DNA of 58,650 bases. Origin: Nitrospirota bacterium (GTDB taxonomy: Bacteria; Nitrospirota; Thermodesulfovibrionia; Thermodesulfovibrionales; UBA6898). The first letter of the stretch is position 1, and each line of letters begins with the position of its first letter. The notes under the pieces are model-generated. The model had not been told where the DNA came from. It ran no database searches and saw nothing but the letters and a program-made list of their open reading frames with translations. This document shows, one piece after another, positions 53,838 to 58,650 of the stretch. The stretch is from assembly GCA_024275975.1 (NCBI GenBank), contig JAJRYC010000059.1:1-58650 (forward strand). Reading direction: 5' to 3'. The position numbers and the translations under genes were made by a program.

Positions 53838-56267
53838 TTAATTGCCCTTGGTAACTTTGTTTGTCCCGCATGACGGGCAGACAGACCATTCATCGTCAAG
53901 CGGCAGGCTGCATTTTTTACATATGCCCTTCATATAAGCCCCGCAAAAAGGACAGAATAAAAACTTCGCGTCAATCAGCAAATTACAGTTATCACACTTG
54001 CGTTCATATCGTATCTGAGGGCCGATCACCCTGATAAGCTCCTCAATGGTAGTTATTCCCGTTTTTACTTTCATCAGCCCTTCCTCCAGGAGTGTCCTCA
54101 TTCCGCTTGACGTGGCCAGGTTCATCAGTTCCGATTCCTTGTAGTTACTGCTGATAATCTGCCGGAAATCGTCGTTCATAACAAATATCTCAAAGATACC
54201 GGTCCGTCCGAGATACCCGGTATTATTACACTTCTCGCATCCCCTGCCTTTAACAACGCTGTCGCCCAGCGTCTCTAACGGAATTCTGAGAAGATCCACC
54301 AGTTCTTAATCAGGCAGATCTTCATACTTGCAGAATTTACAGACTTTCCTCACGAGTCTCTGGGCAATTATGCCCTCGATCGCCGAAGCTATCAGATACG
54401 ACTTAACCCCCATATCTATTAATCTTGTTATGGAAGCAATCGAATTATTGGTATGCAGGGAAGTCAATACCATATGACCGGTAAGTGATGCCTTGAACGC
54501 GACATCGGCTGTCTCAAAGTCCCTTATTTCTCCAACGAGTATGACATCAGGATCCTGCCTGAGTGTGTTACGCAGAATAGAGGCAAAAGAGACGCCGATG
54601 TTATCCTTGACAAGCACCTGGCTGGCGTCCTCAAGAAAGTACTCCACCGGGTCTTCTATGGTCTGGTAGTTTTTCGAACTATCGAGCATTTCATTCAGAA
54701 TCGAGTAAAGCAGGGTTGTCTTGCCGCTGCCGGTAGGACCGGTCGAAATAATCATTCCCTGGGGCTTTTTGATTATGGCGTATATCCTTCCCAGGCTGTC
54801 TTTGCTCACTCCAAGTTCTTCGATGTTTTTAATGGCCGAACTCTTGTCCAGTATCCTCATGACCACCTTTTCCCCATTGATAGTCGGCATCGTGGATACC
54901 CTGATATCGACTATCCTCGTCCCGGACTTTACGGTGATCCTTCCGTCCTGCGGCCTACGCCGTTCCGAGATATCCATCTTGGCAAGTATCTTAATCCTTG
55001 ATATCGTCGCGGGATGGAGGTCTGAAGGGATCTTTATTTTGCTGTGAAGCATTCCGTCGATACGATATCTTATGACGGTGAATTTGGGTTTCGGTTCTAT
55101 ATGAATATCGCTTGCCTTATAGCGTATCGCCTCCGAGATAATCGCGTTCACGATACGGATAATAGGGGGCACTTCCGACGAACCTATAAGTTCGTGAACA
55201 TTAATATCCTGTTCTTCTTCGATTATAATATCGATTTCATCAATAGGTTCAAAATCTATAATCTGCGGCATATCCTCACAACCATCGGCTTTTCTTTCAC
55301 CATATGTCTTTTCAAGCTGAAAAAGGATATCCGAACTCCTGGCGATAAGCGGTACGACCTTGAGACCGGTCATCAATGAAATATTGTCGCATTTAAAAAT
55401 ATCCGACGGGTCAGCCATTGCCAGCGTGATCTGTTTACCTGTAATTTTTATCGGGACTAATCTGTTTCTCTCGCAGAGGTCCCTCGGTAAGAATTTTATC
55501 GCCTCGGGACTGATTTCCGTCTCCTGGAGATCTATATATTCAATATTGAGCTGGTCCTGAAGCGCCCTGATTATATGGGATTCAGACGAGATACCAAGTC
55601 TTACGACACACTCGCTCAGCAATTCACCATCTTGCATTTCCCCGGCAGCCCTGGTGACCGCCTCGGTTGTCGCCACACCCGATTTGACAAGGATATTTCC
55701 GATGATACTCCTGTTTTCATTCAGTAATTCCGAATATGTTTTAAGCTTTTTCTCCTGTTTTTTAGTTATATCCCTCAGTTTTATGTTTTCCCTGATAAGG
55801 ACGTACTGCTGCAGAGCAAGGCTGACTGTAAGCCTCAGGTCTTCATCGTTCCATGGTTTCGTAATAAACTTATATACCGCTCCCTCATTAACCGCGCCCA
55901 TTATGGACTGAACATCGGCGTATCCCGTAAGCATAATCCGTATGATTTCAGGCCATCTCTGTTTTATCAGTCTGAGGAGCTGCGCCCCGGTCATGCCCGG
56001 CATCCGGTGATCGGATACAATAAGATGGATTTTTTTCTTATCGAGTAGTTCAAGCGCTTCATTACCGTTCGAAGCAGTATGGATTGTATAATTTTCTTCG
56101 TTGAAGACCCTTCTTAAGGACTTCAGGACCCCTGGTTCATCATCGACAAACAGAAGCGCGAACTGCTCTTCTTTCGCCTCCGTTCCGGAGCCATCGTCCA
56201 AATCATGGACTTCACCTGAAGATTCATCATCTGTTACGTTCCTGAAAAGCTCGGAGTATTTACTCAT
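53838..56267 (-). CDS. Receiver-GspE/PilB fusion ATPase with zinc ribbons, frame interrupted by an in-frame TAA
   Basis: The joined frame is 809 codons. Residues 35-155 are a receiver domain (phosphoacceptor Asp86 in VSDHRMPGMTG), 190-320 an MshEN/T2SSE_N-type domain, and 345-650 a GspE/PilB ATPase with Walker A GPTGSGKT at 510-517 and VILVGEIRDFETADVA. The family zinc motif is split: CKFC at 643-646 lies before codon 654 (TAA, 54306-54308) and CEKC after it, in the same frame. The remaining frame completes the ATPase (GRTGIFEIF) and adds two CxxC pairs twice (CDNC, CPFC, CKKC, CPSC), a double zinc ribbon. Start overlaps the kinase gene by 8 nt. Confidence 0.9.
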
Positions 56268-57570
56268 TGCATTCCCCCCCGGATGGGATCAAAACTTTAA
56301 ATGTCGCGCCTTTTCCAGGGCTGCTCTCAACATCAATTGCGCCTTTGAGAGACGAAATAATATCATGGATTACCGTCAGGCCCATACCTATTCCGGAGCC
56401 GACCTCTTTTGTTGTGAAGAAAGGTTCAAAAATGCGGTTTATAACAGTGTCGGGAATACCGTGCCCATTGTCGGCAAAAATGATTTCTATAAAACCGTTT
56501 ACATATTTGGTCGAGATGACCAGCTTCAACCCTTCGCGCCTTGCCTGCAGCGCATTAAGGATTATATTCAGAAACACCTGGCATAGAAGCGCGGGATTAC
56601 AGCAGCAACCCGGAAGCTGGTTGTAGTTTCTCTGAATCTCCGCCGTATCCGGTATCTCGTGGGCGATCACCTTAAGAGTCCTGTCGATTTCGGCGTTTAT
56701 GTCAACCACTGTGACCGTCACATCATCGATATGAGAGAAACCCTTTAAATCCGCGACAATACGCCTCACTCTTTCGGCCCCATCAAGGCTCTGCCCGATC
56801 AGGTCATAAACATCCGAGAGCACATAATCCAGTTTAAGCGCCTCCCATTTCCGCTGTTCCGTCCTGATCTCTTCCCTGGTGAATTCCTGTCTTTTAAATG
56901 CCGAACGGTAAAATTCCAGCATTTCAATGAACTTGTCGGCATATCGTTTTAATGTAGACAGGTTGCTGTATACAAAGCCAAGTGGATTATTGACTTCATG
57001 TGCGACACCGGCTGCAAGCTGTCCGATTGAAGCCATTTTCTCCTGCTGAAGCAGCCGCGCCAGTGCCTGCTTGAGTTCAAATGTCCGTTCCTGAACTTTT
57101 CTCTCAAGATTCTCAGCCAGCTCACGATATTCTTTTCGGGATATTTCGAGCTTTCTGTTTGTTTCCAGAAGTTCTTCGTATGATTGATTTAATACCGTGG
57201 TATGAATTTCGGTCGTCAGCATCCTTTTGAGATTACTGTCCATCAGGAACGTTATGGAGTCATATAGCAAATCCGCGATCTTCTCCAGCCTCGAATCCGT
57301 TCCCTCTTCTCCAAGCAAAACGATGCCGCCCGCCGGCTCTCCTTCGATATACAGGGGCCTTTGCATCCCTGCTTCTCTTTTATCAGCCGGGCCGCCGTAC
57401 TCACAAATAATTCCGCCGGAGGCATCACTTACTTTTACCACACATGCTCCGGCTCCGGCAGCCATCTTCAGTAATGGCATCAGGTCCCTTTCGCTGATAA
57501 TATCCCTCAGACTTTTTTCCGAGCCGATTATATACCGTAAATCTCCCTTATCATTCGGGGACTTCTCCAT
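56260..57570 (-). CDS. Sensor histidine kinase
   Basis: A 436-residue cytoplasmic kinase with no membrane segment. Residues 25-110 look like a GAF-type sensor, residues 120-180 a coiled-coil. The H box GQLAAGVAHEVNNPLGF gives phospho-His191. The ATPase domain has the N box FLNIILNALQA, G1 DNGHGI, F box FEPFFTTK and G2 GSGIGMGL. It overlaps the receiver-GspE gene by 8 nt, so it is the likely phosphodonor of that ATPase and of the downstream receiver protein. Confidence 0.95.
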   Translation of the reverse strand: MEKSPNDKGDLRYIIGSEKSLRDIISERDLMPLLKMAAGAGACVVKVSDASGGIICEYGGPADKREAGMQRPLYIEGEPAGGIVLLGEEGTDSRLEKIADLLYDSITFLMDSNLKRMLTTEIHTTVLNQSYEELLETNRKLEISRKEYRELAENLERKVQERTFELKQALARLLQQEKMASIGQLAAGVAHEVNNPLGFVYSNLSTLKRYADKFIEMLEFYRSAFKRQEFTREEIRTEQRKWEALKLDYVLSDVYDLIGQSLDGAERVRRIVADLKGFSHIDDVTVTVVDINAEIDRTLKVIAHEIPDTAEIQRNYNQLPGCCCNPALLCQVFLNIILNALQARREGLKLVISTKYVNGFIEIIFADNGHGIPDTVINRIFEPFFTTKEVGSGIGMGLTVIHDIISSLKGAIDVESSPGKGATFKVLIPSGGECNE

Positions 57571-57613
57571 AACTCACCTCTTTGTTGATTCCGACGGCAG
57601 ACACCCCATATCT

Positions 57614-58282
57614 TTATCCGGCCTGTCCGGGTTCATAAATGTTCGTTAACTTGCGAATAAATGTCTCCATATCCAAACCATAACGTTCATCCAGGCCATA
57701 TCTGCGATCGATATGACTATATGTCAATTCCAGCAGGCTTTTAAATGTCTCCACAACGCCCCACCCTTCAAGCGCGGACGCGTAGAAAAATGGAATTCCA
57801 GTCGGCTTCCAGATACGTTCGACTTCCGGGCCGGGAATAATGTTGTCAAGGTCTCTCTTGTTAAACTGAATAACGAGTGTAATTGTATCTATATCAAGAC
57901 CGACAATCGCCAGGTTGCTCTCAAGATTTTCGAAGCTTTGCGAATTATTAGTCGCTTCGACCACCTGTGAGTCGGCAATAAATGCGACCCCGTCCGCCCG
58001 CTGAAGCACTGCTTTCCGGGTTGCGTCATGCTTTACCTGTCCGGGAACAGTAAAGACCTTGAGCTTGATCTTTAATCCACCGGGTGAAACGATATAAAAA
58101 GGAAGGAGATCAAAGAATATCGTCCTGTCGTCCCTGGTATCGAGCACCATCAGGTCGCCCCTTCCCTTTTTTTCGAGCTGTTCGTGCAGATTCAGCAGGT
58201 TCGTTGTCTTTCCCGAGAGGGCAGGCCCGTAGTAAACAAGCTTTAGAACCATCCTGCTTTCTATTTCATCATACTCAATCAT
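57614..58282 (-). CDS. MglA-like small Ras-type GTPase
   Basis: A 222-residue GTPase of the MglA/gliding-motility type. P-loop GPALSGKT is at residues 19-26, the switch II region reads FTVPGQ where eukaryotic Ras has DTAGQ, and the base-specificity motif is NKRD. MglA proteins control cell polarity and placement of type IV pilus motors. No MglB-like activating protein is adjacent. The downstream kinase and receiver-ATPase genes suggest a joint role in pilus or secretion control. Confidence 0.94.
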   Translation of the reverse strand: MIEYDEIESRMVLKLVYYGPALSGKTTNLLNLHEQLEKKGRGDLMVLDTRDDRTIFFDLLPFYIVSPGGLKIKLKVFTVPGQVKHDATRKAVLQRADGVAFIADSQVVEATNNSQSFENLESNLAIVGLDIDTITLVIQFNKRDLDNIIPGPEVERIWKPTGIPFFYASALEGWGVVETFKSLLELTYSHIDRRYGLDERYGLDMETFIRKLTNIYEPGQAG

Positions 58283-58650
58283 ACTCCGGATCCTCTATCC
58301 GGTCCGATTTTAACCCTGAACAGTATTCCCCCCTCCACTCTTTGTTCGCGGCAGGGATCAGGATGGATCCGTTATGCCGGATAATCCGGGACCCACGGTT
58401 CACGCATTCATGCCCAATCAATTCTCCTATAGTAAACAACGTGATATTCAAATTTCCCTCTGTACATCATATCATATTTTTCTGCATTGTCATTCCCTAA
58501 ATTTTTTTGATTATCACCGATTTTCATACAGATATTGATACCCTAAATTTTCTTTAAAAATGTTTATCTTAATCAAGTAAACTTACCAATAATCTTCATA
58601 AAAACAAGCAGTTAGAGAAAGAGCCCTTAGAGAGCAATTTTTGACGAGTA
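58283..58650 (-). promoter_or_regulatory. Upstream region of the MglA-kinase operon with a candidate promoter
   Basis: 368 bp, AT-rich toward the window edge. On the minus strand ATGACA (58488-58493) and TATGAT (58466-58471) are separated by 16 nt and could form a promoter about 180 nt before the MglA-like ATG. No gene or RNA family recognised in this stretch. Confidence 0.35.

Noticed and set aside
37474-54308. Genome-wide reassignment of TAA to glutamate
   Set aside because: TAA ends many genes at their natural family end, including dnaX inside the ybaB start, ybaB, recR, rplY and ubiD. Only a dual or context-dependent meaning would fit.
37474-54308. Selenocysteine or pyrrolysine insertion at the in-frame stops
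   Set aside because: All four codons are TAA, not TGA or TAG, and the aligned positions look acidic, not catalytic Cys or Lys.
58283-58650. c-di-GMP or other riboswitch upstream of the MglA-like gene
   Set aside because: No conserved aptamer core could be found by eye.
1-58650. CRISPR arrays, insertion sequences, prophage
   Set aside because: No regularly spaced repeats, transposase frames or phage structural genes were seen; only the small integrase remnant near 17.8-18.0 kb.

Overview
The window looks like chromosomal DNA of a medium-GC, Gram-negative, probably anaerobic bacterium. An outer-membrane polysaccharide export lipoprotein, Wzz, IHF and type IV pilus-type regulators point to Gram-negative. 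A ferredoxin-fused ETF, radical SAM proteins and UbiD suit an anaerobe. My best guess is Nitrospirota or a deltaproteobacterial lineage; this is inference, with no marker gene seen that settles it.

Layout. 1-8022 (minus): pyrimidine operon pyrR-pyrB-pyrC-carA-orf-carB (carB cut by the window edge), with its own promoter, a PyrR-binding RNA element and an attenuator terminator. 8086-17392 (minus): a thioredoxin-reductase-like flavoprotein, fabD, etfA (ferredoxin fusion), etfB, mutS2, recR, ybaB, dnaX. 17512-18017: SRP RNA, a serine-type tRNA with an unexpected GGG anticodon, and a decayed integrase fragment. 18317-22023 (plus): a carbamoyltransferase/SxtJ/SGNH/SxtK-like module. 22151-23699 (plus): xseA-xseB. 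23799-40673 (minus): a large exopolysaccharide locus (OPX, RmlD-PilZ fusion, radical SAM, Wzz, glycosyltransferases, priming transferase, polymerase/ligase, flippase, phosphodiesterase, methyltransferases). 41101-47396: housekeeping and accessory genes (deacetylase family, DedA, PHP protein, TPR, MntA-HepT toxin-antitoxin, tRNA-Pro, MerR, ihfA). 47713-53092: ubiD, pth, ctc/rplY, prs, and a lone glycosyltransferase. 53259-58282 (minus): MglA-like GTPase, histidine kinase, receiver-GspE fusion ATPase, response regulator.

The most unusual signal concerns decoding. Four minus-strand genes between 36.8 and 56.3 kb (radical SAM, PHP, ihfA, receiver-GspE) each carry one in-frame TAA, at a position where the family has, or could well have, glutamate. 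The frame stays open and homologous on both sides. TAA is also an ordinary terminator of many genes here, so a simple global reassignment is not supported. Candidate explanations are glutamate insertion at some UAA codons, clustered nonsense mutations, or base-substitution error. Separately, the intact type II tRNA near dnaX has a serine body but a proline-type GGG anticodon. No CRISPR array or complete insertion sequence was seen.
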